This document shows, one piece after another, positions 23,899 to 35,079 of a DNA stretch of 64,000 nt (position 1 is the stretch's first letter; the number at the start of each line of letters is the position of its first letter). Under the pieces are notes generated by a model, which did not search any database, was not told the DNA's origin, and saw nothing but the letters and a program-made list of their open reading frames with translations. The position numbers and the translations under genes were made by a program. This stretch comes from Paragonimus westermani (Eukaryota > Platyhelminthes > Trematoda > Plagiorchiida > Troglotrematidae), in assembly GCA_008508345.1 (NCBI GenBank), contig QNGE01000951.1:5002-69001 (forward strand), read 5' to 3'.

Positions 23899-24722
23899 CG
23901 TTTTGCATTAGTGCCAAAGTTACGATGATAAAAACATATTCCATCTGTGGTATGAGTTTTCGATGGAGATTTGTTCAACGATCGACTGCGTGGACGAAGG
24001 TGAGCAGTCGGTTGTGAGTGGGATTGAGACAGTTGTGCTGTCAAATGACTCAGCTGAAGTTGAATCTGTTGAATAGTCCGTTGCTGTTCACGGATCAAGG
24101 ACATAAGCGGTGTTGTGTCGGTGGAAATGGATGCCAAGTGAGTAAATTCAGTGACGTTGTTAGTTGGCATGGCTTCGATAACTTTATCCGCCGACGAAGC
24201 TAAACTGTCCAATGTCTGATCTGGGACAAGCGAAAGTGCCACTTGCACGGGACTCGGTAGGCGTTGAACAAACAATTGTTTCAGTAGGCATTCATCCGTG
24301 GGTTTGTCACCAAGCAAAGTTCGCATATGGCGCAGCAATTGGGAGGGACGACGATCACCTAGCTGTACATCGTTGAGTAACTGCCGTAGTCGTTTGTGTT
24401 CGGACATAGACACTCGATTCAAGAGCTCCCGTTTCAGAACAGCATATGGAGTAAGAGTGTCGGGATTGGCAATAATGTCTCGAACTTCGTGCATAGTTTC
24501 TGGCTGGAGTTCAGCAACCACATAATCAAACATAGTGGTCTGTTTGGTTATACGATGTTTGCGAAAAATCGATTCAATCTGCAAAAACCAAAGGGCTGGG
24601 TCTGATTGCCAGAAAATGGGAAGTTTGACTGATAGTGGTGACACGAATAGGTCCTCAACGTTGCTGTCATCAGTGAGATTCTGCTCCATAGCTAGTGATG
24701 GACGGATGGTGAATGATGACAA
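23835..24722 (-). CDS. gag: Ty3/gypsy Gag with CHCC zinc finger (CsRn1-like)
   Basis: 295 codons, intact. The capsid-like part (residues 30-190) includes [20 protein letters not shown] at 34-53 and a helical segment ending near VIEAM. A glutamine-rich coiled coil follows (about 207-235), then an SR-rich stretch (244-254). The finger at 263-280 has C263, H266, C276, C280, i.e. C-x2-H-x9-C-x3-C rather than the usual CCHC. That spacing is the signature described for the CsRn1 group of flatworm and arthropod gypsy elements. The gag stop lies inside the start of pol in the -1 frame. An alternative start is the Met at residue 12. It packages element RNA in cytoplasmic particles. Confidence 0.9.
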   Translation of the reverse strand: MSSFTIRPSLAMEQNLTDDSNVEDLFVSPLSVKLPIFWQSDPALWFLQIESIFRKHRITKQTTMFDYVVAELQPETMHEVRDIIANPDTLTPYAVLKRELLNRVSMSEHKRLRQLLNDVQLGDRRPSQLLRHMRTLLGDKPTDECLLKQLFVQRLPSPVQVALSLVPDQTLDSLASSADKVIEAMPTNNVTEFTHLASISTDTTPLMSLIREQQRTIQQIQLQLSHLTAQLSQSHSQPTAHLRPRSRSLNKSPSKTHTTDGICFYHRNFGTNAKRCTTPCAFCPTSNHSGNGSAS

Positions 24723-25180
24723 ACAATGCGCGCTGGAGAAGTGCTAAGCGAATAGATCCCAAAGTGAATTTGCGGTGCAAATGTGAGACGGAGAATTGAT
24801 CCAAAAACGGGTCGCGGCGCCAATTTATAGTGGAACTCTTAACCGTGATAGCTTGAGTACGCACTAACAAATAACGATATCTCAAAGATAGTCAATGAAA
24901 AGGTCAAGTCAATGGATTGGATCTTTATTGTTGGGATTTTGGTGTACAAGCTTAATGCAGTAGCGCTCGTCTGGACCGTGTCTTGTCCTGTTCAGTTGGC
25001 AGTCAGTTGTCTGGTGATAGGACGCGTGAGAGGGCGAGACGAGGGCTACAGGCACCTGGAGAGCATTCCATTCAATCACAGAATCATATGTACTAGTTTA
25101 GTGGAACATGTTTCAATAGGCCAAGAGTTGTATTGTCTAGTTCACAAGTTCTCCATTTATGAACCAGAACGCTAGCTAAC
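24723..25180 (-). repeat. Gypsy leader, primer-binding-site candidate and presumed 5' LTR
   Basis: In element sense (right to left) the sequence before gag contains TGGCGCCGCGACCC at about 24822-24809, the expected place and TGG start of a primer-binding site. DNA to its right (24823 upward) should be the 5' LTR. Because the 3' LTR is missing in this copy, the outer LTR boundary cannot be set; 25180 is a guess. The primer tRNA was not identified. Confidence 0.5.
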
Positions 25181-25943
25181 AGCCCGACCAACAACAACTT
25201 GTATGTACATCCGCCTTGTTCTGTCCGCTTATCCGATGTTTGGCTGTCATGTGTTTTTACCCGTTATTCCCAGCCCGATAGAAAAATTTCACTCAACAGT
25301 TACCAATTTGATCTCTTTTGTTGTCCGTGATTTGTCTATTAATGGCTTCGACCGTATCCTGTTGCCGTGTTCAGCTATTCCGCTTTGTTGGACTAATCAT
25401 CTTTCTGACTTGGTCACTCGTCACGCTCGACCATTATTCGAAGAATTTTCTTCGACTGTGCCAGGGTGCCAGATGTTCGCCACCGCTCCATCACTCATAT
25501 AAAACGTGGGATATGAAATATATGAGAATAAAAAGGTGCTAATCAACTGTGAGTATTTTCGACTTCTATCAGCCAAACTCCCCTACTGTGTGTTAGTAAT
25601 GAATCGCACCAGTGGGAAAACCATCAGCCATGGCGAACGCTGTATTAGCGTTAATCAACATATCAGTTTCTTCCGTCCGACCTACTGCATCTGCATGGCA
25701 CAATCCTTACAGATCAAAAGTCCTTTGCTCGCATTCGCTGTATTCCATTAGTTACCCGTATATTCCATACTACATACAAGATTTTCCAAAGTTATTGTCT
25801 TCCAGTAAAGGGTTGCCTTGGTCAGCTGTATCAGACTGGCTCAAAGTTGAAATTTTTGAATAAGTGAGATAGCTGCTATATTCACAGGAAGGTCCAGGGA
25901 AAGTATTAGCGTGACCAGTTTTCTGAAACGATGTTTATTCACT
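25181..25943. other. No recognisable gene
   Basis: Several overlapping open frames on the plus strand (25203-25863) have no recognisable domain. The area may include the outer part of the gypsy 5' LTR. Confidence 0.35.
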
Positions 25944-26240
25944 CTATATATTATCATTTTGACACAGCTGTGAAACTTGTACACCGGTGCAATTTCTAGT
26001 GAGCTGCGGTATGCAACAGAAACCTAAATCGGACGGTTTGTGCGTTGACATGTTTACGTTAAGTCCCGATACGCTGAATGCTAAACCGGTTCCACCGAAC
26101 GGCTTACAGTCGATACAGACCAAGATACGTATGGTTTCTTTCACATCTTGAATGTCACTCAGACATTTAGGCAAACAGAACTTAATGGCTGGATCGTATC
26201 GACCGCTTTTAGTTATCGTCAAACGCATATCACCAGTACC
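25944..26240 (-). CDS. Candidate terminal exon, cysteine-containing protein of unknown function
   Basis: The frame is open from a possible acceptor (AACTGAAACAG, just above 26240) to TAG at 25946-25944. An AATAAA polyadenylation hexamer follows within a few bases (25939-25934). The translation is protein-like (DPAIKFCLPKCLSDIQDVKE, then CIDCKPFGGTGLAFSVSG, then LGFCCIPQLTRNC). Eight cysteines suggest an extracellular or disulfide-bonded region, but no family was recognised. No upstream exons could be assigned. Confidence 0.42.
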   Translation of the reverse strand, partial: GTGDMRLTITKSGRYDPAIKFCLPKCLSDIQDVKETIRILVCIDCKPFGGTGLAFSVSGLNVNMSTHKPSDLGFCCIPQLTRNCTGVQVSQLCQNDNI

Positions 26241-26331
26241 CTGTTTCAGTTATCCAACGGTTAGGTTGGATAATTTATTTGTGAATGCCCACTCCTGAGA
26301 AAGTGTTAAATGAGCTTCTTATGTTAGCGCT

Positions 26332-26356
26332 GGTGATGATGATGAGGATGATGACG
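26332..26356 (+). repeat. GAT-rich short tandem repeat
   Basis: Imperfect GAT/GAG trinucleotide run, about eight units. Confidence 0.7.
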
Positions 26357-27083
26357 TGTTTGAGCTGTTTGGTTATGAAATGCATTGTTTGTATTTTACA
26401 GAGTGAAAATAAACACCTCATAATGTCGGTACGGCTAGGAAAGTTAACGGAGATGTGATCGTAAATATACTCTTTGTTCCTTGCAACGTTGAGTGTGAAA
26501 AGTATAAACTGAAAACATAGTGGGTCATGTTTGTTACTGTGTTAGTATGCCTAATAAAAGCGTTTAATTTATATGTATCCCTCCATGTCTGGACTAGTAG
26601 CATCTGGAAAACAGATGTTGGAATGAAAACTCAAGGTTACAAACAGCTGTTTTCGACGATTCCCATCAGGTATACACATTTACAAGAGATTTTTTAGACA
26701 TATATAAAACTGAAATATGGTAATAAACAGTGGTAACTGTCATGGCATATGTGGATGTCTGTCCAACAGGGTGGTAGTGTGTTCGTTTGGGTGTGTTTGT
26801 GTTGTACTCATCTGAAAAGTGATCAGTGATCCGCACCAAAAGCGTTTACGTGAATAAAACCTAGTTTCGTATTCTCTCGTCATTTAGCTGCCTTCTATTT
26901 GTCTTTAGTTTCTCGTACAGCAGCTGCTTCAAGATCCGCTCCTGAGCTTTCTACCTTAGATTCTCAGCGAACAAAGCCGACTGGACTTCACCATGGGTTG
27001 GATTCCATACTCATCTGCTCGATTTATTGCGTTGACTCTGGAGAGGACGTTTGACTACCGTGTAAGGGCACGCCATTGGTGTC

Positions 27084-27085
<2 letters not shown>

Positions 27086-27122
<37 letters not shown>
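27086..27122. repeat. (AT)n microsatellite
   Basis: About 18 uninterrupted AT dinucleotides. Confidence 0.95.
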
Positions 27123-27123
<1 letters not shown>

Positions 27124-27634
27124 CAGGGCGGTTTAGATACCATGAGCTTCTCCGATACACTGTCCCGGATACTTTACCACACAGTAGCTTGAAGGGCAAC
27201 CTAGATCTTCAGGCACGTAGTGTGTGTTCAAACTTGTGGATGGGACTAATCCAAGCACAACTTTCAGGAACGTCAGAAAGCAGCACAAAACTGGTGGTCA
27301 ACAGATAGCTCCGTCAAAGGGTTATTTTCACCTAACAAACTTCTAAACATCTGCTGAGAAACTGATCATTAAAGTGGTTCTCGTGTACATTGGTAATACT
27401 CTAACGCAGTAACTTAGAATAAGAGAAAAATCTCAAAGTAGACGTGTCGTTATCCGCTGAGAATGCTATTTACCAAACGTTAAATCTCTTAATTTTATTT
27501 CCATGCTGTGAAGATTACCCCAACCTTAATGCAGCCTTCCTTTTCTTATTGACTGCCTGGCCGGCCTCGTCCGAAGAGGAGCACAATACCTGAAGTTCGC
27601 TTGTCTTAAGGCTCGTCAATAGTGTATACTCATG

Positions 27635-27700
27635 GCGAAGCTAGGATTTGAACTCTCGTCACTCTCACGAGGCAGCCATGTAACCAGTGTATAACTGACG
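27635..27700 (-). repeat. tRNA-derived SINE head
   Basis: On the minus strand a box-A-like CTGGTTACATGG is followed by GCTGCCTCGTGAG and then a box B (GAGTTCAAATCC, 27655-27644). The order and spacing are those of a polymerase III internal promoter. The stems are incomplete. Confidence 0.5.
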
Positions 27701-30700
27701 GCACAATATGTGTGTCTATAATACAAGCTATCCTGTCCAGAGCAACATCGAAACCGTACGTAACTTGAAACCCTATGAATCATGAACGTACGTGGTTTCC
27801 TTTAGCTCTACTGATGATTGGCGTATTAAAGAACGAACTGAAATCCCAATCTCAAACTCTCGTTCAATTATTACATGTCCCGCCGAAATAATGCTGGCAC
27901 GTTTGCTGCTATACAAAGTCACGACAGACTGACAACCATACCCCACCTTGTCTTACCCCTGGAGGGAAATCAAACAAGTAGTTATATTTTCGAATAACAA
28001 AATAACCGGACATTGGGGTGGCACTCTGAGTACGTCAGTATTTAATAAGTCAACAAGGACAGGTTAACACGCCAAATTTAAATAGGTTGCGCTAATTGAA
28101 CAACAACGAATTCTGCTTCAAGTTAAGCAAACTAGAGCAAAAAAGAACCGCTCAAATTATCGCACTGAATGAAGAAGAGAAACTCTTCAAAACCTATTGA
28201 GGTAAAACGGCAACCTGGAGCAGTTCAATAGTTTTACTGTAGCTGAGGTACTGCTTGGTGCTGAAGGGAAAGTGATGTTTATGGAACTCCCGTTTAAAGA
28301 GGATACTGTAAGAGATCAGTTCGACCTTTGCACTTAATGTTCGCTTAGAATTATCTTTACAGAAGCAACCTTAAAATGCTGGTTCACCACAATACTAATG
28401 TCATGGCTGAGCCTGGAATAAAAGCTTAAAATCCACCATCAATGGGTGGCCGTACATCCGTTTTCACACTGTCATTATATTGCGTGATACACTGGTAGTA
28501 TGGTTAGGTGCTTGTAAAAAAGTATCACGGTACTTTCTTCTGCCTGGAGTGGAACAGATCGCCGTAAACCAATTACTAACGCCGGTGTAGCTTTTATCGC
28601 GGACACCACTCATAACATTGACATCATCAACGCACTCCCGGTTGTTTACAGAAATGCAATCACTTGACCTAAGATTATGCAATTCTAACCATGTGCACTT
28701 ACAAGAAATCCACCCAGTCCTTGCAACTCCTGAGGCCACAGATTAATCAGCAGGGGACTATCTATATGAAGTTCAAAATGAACACTCTTGTCCGCGTTCT
28801 GAGGAACAGATGTGGTCTGGCATAATTCACTCGAGATTGAATTAATGAATACCCTCTCCTCATTCCGATGACATTATCGTTGTACTTTCTACCTTATACG
28901 CACTAGAAACTCCTCATCTCCAGGTGTTTACGTCCTCTTAACTACGCCAGTGCAACGCTTGTTTTGCGTGCCTGGTTGTGCTATTCAGACTGCAATCAAG
29001 TTCAGCCTTTATTCGCGCTAAGTTGTCTAATATTGCGGTTACCTCTTATCAACCAACCATAAACTTTCCGAGTGTATACATGTCACCGTTGAGACATATC
29101 ACTGACTTTATACATCAAGCTCTTCAAGGACTGAATGAAACCACCGGGTGGTTTGGCCACGAAGTGAGTATGAATAACCACAGCCATAATCGCTATGGTA
29201 GGTTTAGAATGAGGTGATAACTCACCGCACATTTCGTGATCCCCATTCAACGTAGCAGTATACCACGGCCAGTATGGGAACTCCCCCCAGACGATTGTCA
29301 GCCCTTTGCTAAATTAAGTTTGAGCCACTGTTCCATTGCGGTCTGCTCAACAGAACTAAAGAAAACGGCACATTGATAGGGATTAGCCTCTGATCAGTAG
29401 AGGACCAGCAAAATGTTTCTAACTGAAGCCAAGTATTTCTCCCAAACTGGATCATGCGGCATTTTATTTTAAGGGAGTAAACATGAAAGAAGAAACCTTC
29501 ATCACATGTAACCTGACTAAACCTATCGATTCAGTTTACGATTGGCAGTTCAGCCGCTTTGCGAAATAACCACTCAAGGTTTATATGTAACGGTTCCAAC
29601 CAACTTGTAACCAAGTTAGATTTATAGTTATTCCTTGCAAAATTTAATCACGTTTCAAGTTGATTTGCTCCTCCAGTTCAGTCAGTTTTACAAAATGTCC
29701 CTCCCTAGGTGTAATCGAGTTGCACACTCACGTCTTGCAAGTTAATGATAACGCGTCGATCGAGCACAAACACATTATTTGCATCAGAGACCGATATCCT
29801 CCAGTGGTCGTTTAGTGGGTTCACGTGAAGACTGCTAACTCACAGGGTCTACTTTTCACACGTCTACATAAAAATAGGCAACATTCGGCTCTCACAACGA
29901 TAGTTCGTCTTCCCTGTAACCCGTCTTTCTCGGACGCAAGAGCCAGGCGAACTCTCGTTGTCTCCAGCTCTCAACTAACCTTTATCTCACCTGTTCTGAA
30001 TTCTATCCCCTTTAAATTATGATAATTTTTCACTACGCACATTTAGAAAACCAGTTTTCTGACACCAGCTTAAACTCATTAATGTCCAACTATTCAAACT
30101 GATGCGACCACCAAGGGTACTGATTAGGTAAACGTCTCGTTCCCCCTTCAAATCGGCTTTCAGTATAGCAGTGACCTAGTCCAGTCTTAGAAGTAGATGA
30201 TTAAAGCATTGGACATGGAGCAGGCGGACTTTATGAATATGACAAAATCATGAAGACAAACCCAACCTGATTTGAGCATTCCGGGTTTCACCTCCCTGTA
30301 CTTGGTTCACCCGAGATCATCTGTGAGATTTAATCCACGTTGGAAGAATGGTAGTCACATTACCGGTAGCTATCATAAACATTCACTCTGCCTATATAAC
30401 GAACTCTGCTATTAAAGTTTGCAAATTAATATTCGGTCAGATACTCTTGACAGCTGCTGTATGAACAATTGTATTGGAACTACTTATCGGAGATGAACTG
30501 TTCAAACTGACGTTATCAACTTGACCTACTTAAGTCACAACTTTATAGTAGGGCTTCAAACAGGTCAGTTTAGTCAGATGGAACTAACAACTGTCACAAA
30601 CTCTGCTGTAATCTAAGTGGTTATGCCAGTTGTGTGGGAATCTTTTACATTATTCTGTTAACTTTCTTGACCTCTGAAATAAGTTACTTGCGGACCGATA

Positions 30701-31261
30701 AATTTTCTATCTTAGTTCCCTAGTGGCCACATACAGTGAAACGTCATCTTAGTGTACACATTTAGTTGGCAAAAATGGGTCATCGCGGGGGGAGAGAATA
30801 TTTCGTTCACATAAATCTCCAAAATATAAGGTGGGTTTTCGTGCTCGTTATAACGGACGTTCCTACGGTAAAAACAGCAACATACTAGGCGGATCAACCA
30901 TCTCGGTACAGCCCTGCGTTATGACAAGCTGTACAAGTAGATGTGTCAAGACATAACGGATCATTCGGAATATTAACATACAAGAACCTTATCAAGAATG
31001 TCGGACAGAGTTCATCGTGTATACTACTGATACATTCTGCTTAAATATAAACAGTGCAAACCTACGACGAGATCAAACCACATGACTGATATAGAGATAT
31101 CTTTGTTTTTTCCGGATCGGAGTGAAAAATTAAAGGCGAACGTTAAGCAGAAACGTTTTTGGATAAGTAGATTGGACAAAAATGGGTTTTAAAAGTTGAA
31201 AGAAAACCGCAGCCAATTTAGTACGAATGAAGTCGAACAGTTTGGACGTTGTGTTTAACAT
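27701..31261. other. No recognisable gene
   Basis: Short open frames only (for example 28464-28739 on the minus strand), with no domain recognised and no splice-bounded candidate. No long repeat was seen. Confidence 0.45.
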
Positions 31262-31522
31262 TCTGTTAATAAATGAATTGGGAAAATAAAGTTATGAGCA
31301 AGTTCTAATACTGTACGTTCCAGCCACTTCAAGTGGCCTTCATCAGGAGCGTTGTAATCGGAATCACGTTAACAAAGGAACAGAGATAACACGGGATTTG
31401 CCGTGGTTAGGTCAATTCATGCGGCACCCGAACTGTCTGGTCATTAGGCGGGAATGCGATTAATGTAGATTAGATGCGCATGTGTTTAATGATATTTATT
31501 CATCCATACCACACTGCACACT
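31262..31522 (-). repeat. PLE terminal repeat (left arm, inverted)
   Basis: Reverse complement of 32249-32512 with a few differences. The arm contains a hairpin motif in minus sense (31346-31316): CTGATGA, then GCCAC-TTGAA-GTGGC, then GGAACG. This resembles the core and stem II of a hammerhead ribozyme but lacks a clear helix III and has GGAAC rather than CGAAA. Confidence 0.85.
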
Positions 31523-31559
31523 GAATTTTACTATTCATAAACAGACCGAGAATAAAAAC

Positions 31560-31600
31560 ATTACTAGCAAGTTGTAATACTCTGCGTTTCTACCACACAA
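31560..31600 (-). repeat. Fragment of a related PLE terminal repeat
   Basis: In minus sense the segment reads TGGTAGAAACGCAGAGTATT and continues ACAACTTGCTAGTAATG. It parallels the stretch after the hairpin in the flanking arms (TGGCTGGAACGTACAGTATT, then AGAACTTGCTCATAAC). Here the canonical GAAAC is kept but the CTGATGA part is gone. Confidence 0.5.
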
Positions 31601-31639
31601 TTAAGGAAGAGAAAGAGGCGGCCAAATTTTTAAGTCTAC

Positions 31640-32248
31640 TGAAAAACTATCATATTTTCGAAATGACCATCACTCACATTTGATCGCAGCCCTCGCATTC
31701 AGATAGACTTTGCAGCCAGCCACTTTCGAAAAGAAGAACTAGACTCCAGTTTCGCTTTCATNGATATTTTGGATTACTGATGAGTAGTCGAGGATTTGGT
31801 TTATTGTGAACAGCTATCTGCCAAAACTAGCTCCATCCTTTCTGGGTAGGCTATCCAGACCGTAGTTTGGTTAGATAACACCTTAGAACGACTGGTGATG
31901 CACCCTAAGTATCCGATTTCTATGAGCAACCATACAGATTTCGTTTACGAAATGAAATGCAGTGACTGCAATGTCAGTTATATAGAACTGGTGAGCTAAA
32001 AACTAAAACTACATGTTGGTGAACAAAAGAGACAAGTGAATTATTCTCCTAAAGATGCATATCAGATTTACGCGCCACAAGAGGATTCTGCCATCTCAGT
32101 ACGTGCTTTGTCAGCGAGTCAAACACACGTTTTGATCAAGTTGGACTGATTCACAAGAGTCTGCCTTCTCATCCGGAGCAACGCTGTGCTGAAGCCCCCA
32201 CCATTTATACAGAACACGCTACCCTTAATCGCAATGAAAGCGAACCCC
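31640..32248 (+). pseudogene. Penelope-like element remnant inside inverted terminal repeats
   Basis: Frame 31908-31998 reads KYPISMSNHTDFVYEMKCSD and then CNVSYIELVS before a stop, i.e. the entry to the GIY-YIG domain with the second catalytic block lost (YIG to YIE). Further scraps follow to about 32240 (VCLLIRSNAVLKPPPFIQ, like the C-terminal PLE block). The earlier part (31640-31900) is too decayed to read with confidence. It contains an ambiguous base at 31762. This copy appears to be a different subfamily from those at 2 kb and 44 kb, because the second cysteine pattern is C-x2-C rather than C-x-C. Confidence 0.65.
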
Positions 32249-32512
32249 TGTGTGCAGTGTGGTATGGATGAATAAATATCATCAAACACAGACGCATCTA
32301 ATCTACATTAATCGCATTCCCGCTTAATTGCCAGACAGTTCGGGTGCCGCATGAATTGACCTAACCACGGCGAATCCCGTGTTATCTCTGTTCCTTTGTT
32401 AACGTGATTCCGATTACAACGCTCCTGATGAAGGCCACTTGAAGTGGCTGGAACGTACAGTATTAGAACTTGCTCATAACTTTGTTTTTCCCGATCCACT
32501 TATTAAGAGCTT
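32249..32512 (+). repeat. PLE terminal repeat (right arm) with hammerhead-like hairpin
   Basis: Inverted copy of 31262-31522. The hairpin is at 32425-32455: CTGATGA, perfect 5-bp stem GCCAC/GTGGC with a TTGAA loop, then GGAACG. It lies 3' of the PLE coding scrap in the sense direction, as hammerhead-bearing PLE terminal repeats do. Confidence 0.85.
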
Positions 32513-33246
32513 TAAAGGCTCAGATAGATTTTTTCAGCCAAATGCCATTTTGGGTGAGCTGTATTTTAATGCTAATCTCCTCTTACGCCTTCGCGCTAAT
32601 CAAGCGTATTATGCAGATTAAACTAAATTATTTTCTCGGTGTTGCGACCGTCTGAACTGTGAGTGATGAAGGTAGCTTTCGCACAAGATATAATCTGAGT
32701 ATGAAACGATTAGGGGTTTGCTGTACACAAACGCAACATAAGGTGATAAACAAGAACCATGTTTCAACATAAATGCTTCGAATTCCCGCTGTTTCGGCGA
32801 CGTTTTCGAACGGCGTTTACAGGACATCCACCTGTACAACAGAAGAGACTTGCTGGTACAAAGTCGGTGGATGAGGTTTGGGATTTGGCAAAAGAACACT
32901 GAGATCTCTAAGGAATCCTCTGCAGACAGCTTTGCAACTTAAGAGGCACCGATATAGCCCAGAATGACGGAACTGAACTAATTACTGCATAATCGAGGAG
33001 GCGAAAGTCAGCTATCCGATCACGGTCAGAAGAATGCCCTTAAGCCGTAATACGGAACAAATGTGTTATGTCGCCTTCTCCCATGTGATAAAGCAGAAGG
33101 GGATGGCAGCGAATATCAAATCATTTCTCTGGTAACGCTAAGCCCTCTATGTAACTGTAGAGGATCCAAGTGCTTTGAGGATAAAAACTGTTTTCGAATT
33201 GACACTATTCGTACAGTCAGATACGGAAAACGAAGCAGGGTAAACA
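32513..33246. other. No recognisable gene
   Basis: Short open frames on both strands without recognisable domains. Confidence 0.4.
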
Positions 33247-33547
33247 CTATTCAGGGTCCTTATCCAAAACATTAAAAATGCAACCAGCCCAGAAGACATC
33301 AAGATGAGCACTTATTTGGAATTCAATGTGAACCTGTTTAAGGAAGAAACTGTGAGAGTATGAATTTTGCCGAAAGGTTGTTTCTGATACCACCGTAACC
33401 AAATCTGTTGTCGATGTTGACAAAGAATCACGTGTTCCTGGGATTATACCTAGCGTGGTGTGTGAAAAAAGAGTATTATGGTGGAATGTGGCAATAATTA
33501 CCGTTGAACTTTGATCGAATAGAAACGGAACTGATTCGATAGCACGC
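33247..33547 (-). CDS. Candidate exon pair with a 168-bp intron, product unknown
   Basis: Exon one (33547-33502) reads RAIESVPFLFDQSST and ends at a donor-like ACG|GTAATT. Exon two (33333-33247) follows a strong acceptor (CAGTTTCTTCCTTAAACAG) and reads VHIEFQISAHLDVFWAGCIF and then NVLDKDPE before TAG. The donor and acceptor are in the same phase, so joining gives one continuous protein-like segment. The unspliced frame is also open, which weakens the intron argument. No family was recognised; a beta-rich domain is possible. It may be part of the same gene as the exons at 34849-35079. Confidence 0.4.
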
Positions 33548-34848
33548 CTCGTGACAGAAAAATTTTGGGTATTCTTCAAATATTTTTAAAACCGTATACG
33601 CATCAAATTTGGTTTCTAAGTACATCATATTTTTTAACAAATGATTTCTATTAACAACACAACGGGCGAAATAGCCACGTACTTATCAACAAAATGTAGG
33701 ACTATGTGAAAACTATCAAGGAACGTGTGATGTATTCAACCAAATAACGATTACAATTACCAGGTCAGGTATCACCCGGTTTATGAATCTTTTCTGCGGA
33801 AATAGATTGATGCAATACAGTCCACAACTATGAATTATGTCTACGTTTTCTGACCACAGTGATGATGATCATTGTGACATTCTGGTCAGTTGCAGCAGAT
33901 CAACTGTCAGCCGAACCACTACGACTCATTTATAGCTAGACTTTGTAGAAAGTAACTAGTCAGTAATGTGACAGTAGCGTAAATTCAGTTAACAGCTAAT
34001 CATGAAATTGTGGGGTCGACGGTAATCAGACCATTGACACAACCACGCGGTGTTTAATAAGCTGAGATACTGTGTTATCTGTTAAGTTTTGATAAAATAC
34101 CTCATTGAAATGTAGCTCATTCTGTTAACTCGCTGCAGTGTACAATACCAATTTCAGTTTGTATAATTGTTCCAAAATTAGACTAGAAGTTTGTCTAACC
34201 TTTGCACTACCTCAGAATCGGTCAATAAGACGTAATCGATGGGACCATTGCAAAAAGTGCGTGAGGGATGGACGTCGACAATTCGAAGGAACAGAGCCGA
34301 ATAGCTAAAACGGCACCAGCAGACTGATCTGCCCAGTTAACAAGAGTTTGAGACAGCAATAAAGACTGTTTTAATACAACATATAAAGAATAACAATATA
34401 GTAACAGGGATAAAAATATAACAAAAACTTAGAGTGCCTGATTTTATGTATTATTCTACGTAGAACATTCAACGGTACACAGCCGGTGGAGAGATTAGTG
34501 TCTCGTGTCCAACGTACATTTAGGTGCGCAGTGAACACATTCCAAAACATCACGATTTCAGTAATAATACAAGGTAATTGTTAGTCACTGAACAAACAGA
34601 TATCTTGATTAAATGTTTAGAAATACTGAATTTTACGACTAGAAAAGTTAGGCAGAAGAAACAGAGGACGGACAAAGTGATGAAGTCCCAGAAGGATATG
34701 GGACAATTTATTGTATTGACTTCAAATGAGTAGCTTGTGATCAACCAGGTAAGGTGACAGCAAGTCAACAAACCGTCATAAGTAATTGCAAACAAATCAG
34801 CAAACAAGAAACAAATGCATTTTTGACTGAGTACATACTCTGCTTCAG

Positions 34849-34946
34849 CATCTGCTCCGTCCGATGTGTAATTATTAACCATCCTAAATAAATTACGTTT
34901 GAGTCGTTCCATCTTCGCAGGCCTTATTGATCGAGTTCTAACCTCA
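34849..34946 (-). CDS. Candidate exon, basic then acidic segment
   Basis: The frame reads EVRTRSIRPAKMERLKRNLF, then RMVNNYTSDGADAEA, and ends at a donor GCAGA|GTATGT (34848). Upstream the frame stays open beyond the possible acceptor ATTAG at 34947. If joined to the exon at 35013-35079 with the GTGAAT donor, the phases agree and the intron is only 66 bases. The sequence looks strongly protein-like but is not assigned to a family. Confidence 0.45.
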
Positions 34947-35012
34947 CTAATGTCTGATTCGGATGTTCACCAAAGGGCACCAGATTTTCTGTCTTCGTTT
35001 CTGTTTATTCAC

Positions 35013-35079
35013 AACGGATCGTTTTGTAAAAGTATATGAATCATATCTTCAACGCTCAACATTCCGGAGGTATCCCGGT
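35013..35079 (-). CDS. Candidate exon encoding an EF-hand calcium-binding loop
   Basis: After a good acceptor (CTATTTTGCACTCAAACAG) the frame reads DRDTSGMLSVEDMIHILLQN. The first 12 residues form a canonical EF-hand loop: D1, D3, S5, G6, L8 and an acidic residue at position 12, followed by an amphipathic exit helix. The first aspartate codon is split by the intron. The end is uncertain: a GTGAAT donor-like site at 35012, or a TGA a few bases on. It is likely part of a calcium-sensing protein encoded on the minus strand, with 34849-34946 as the next exon. Confidence 0.5.
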
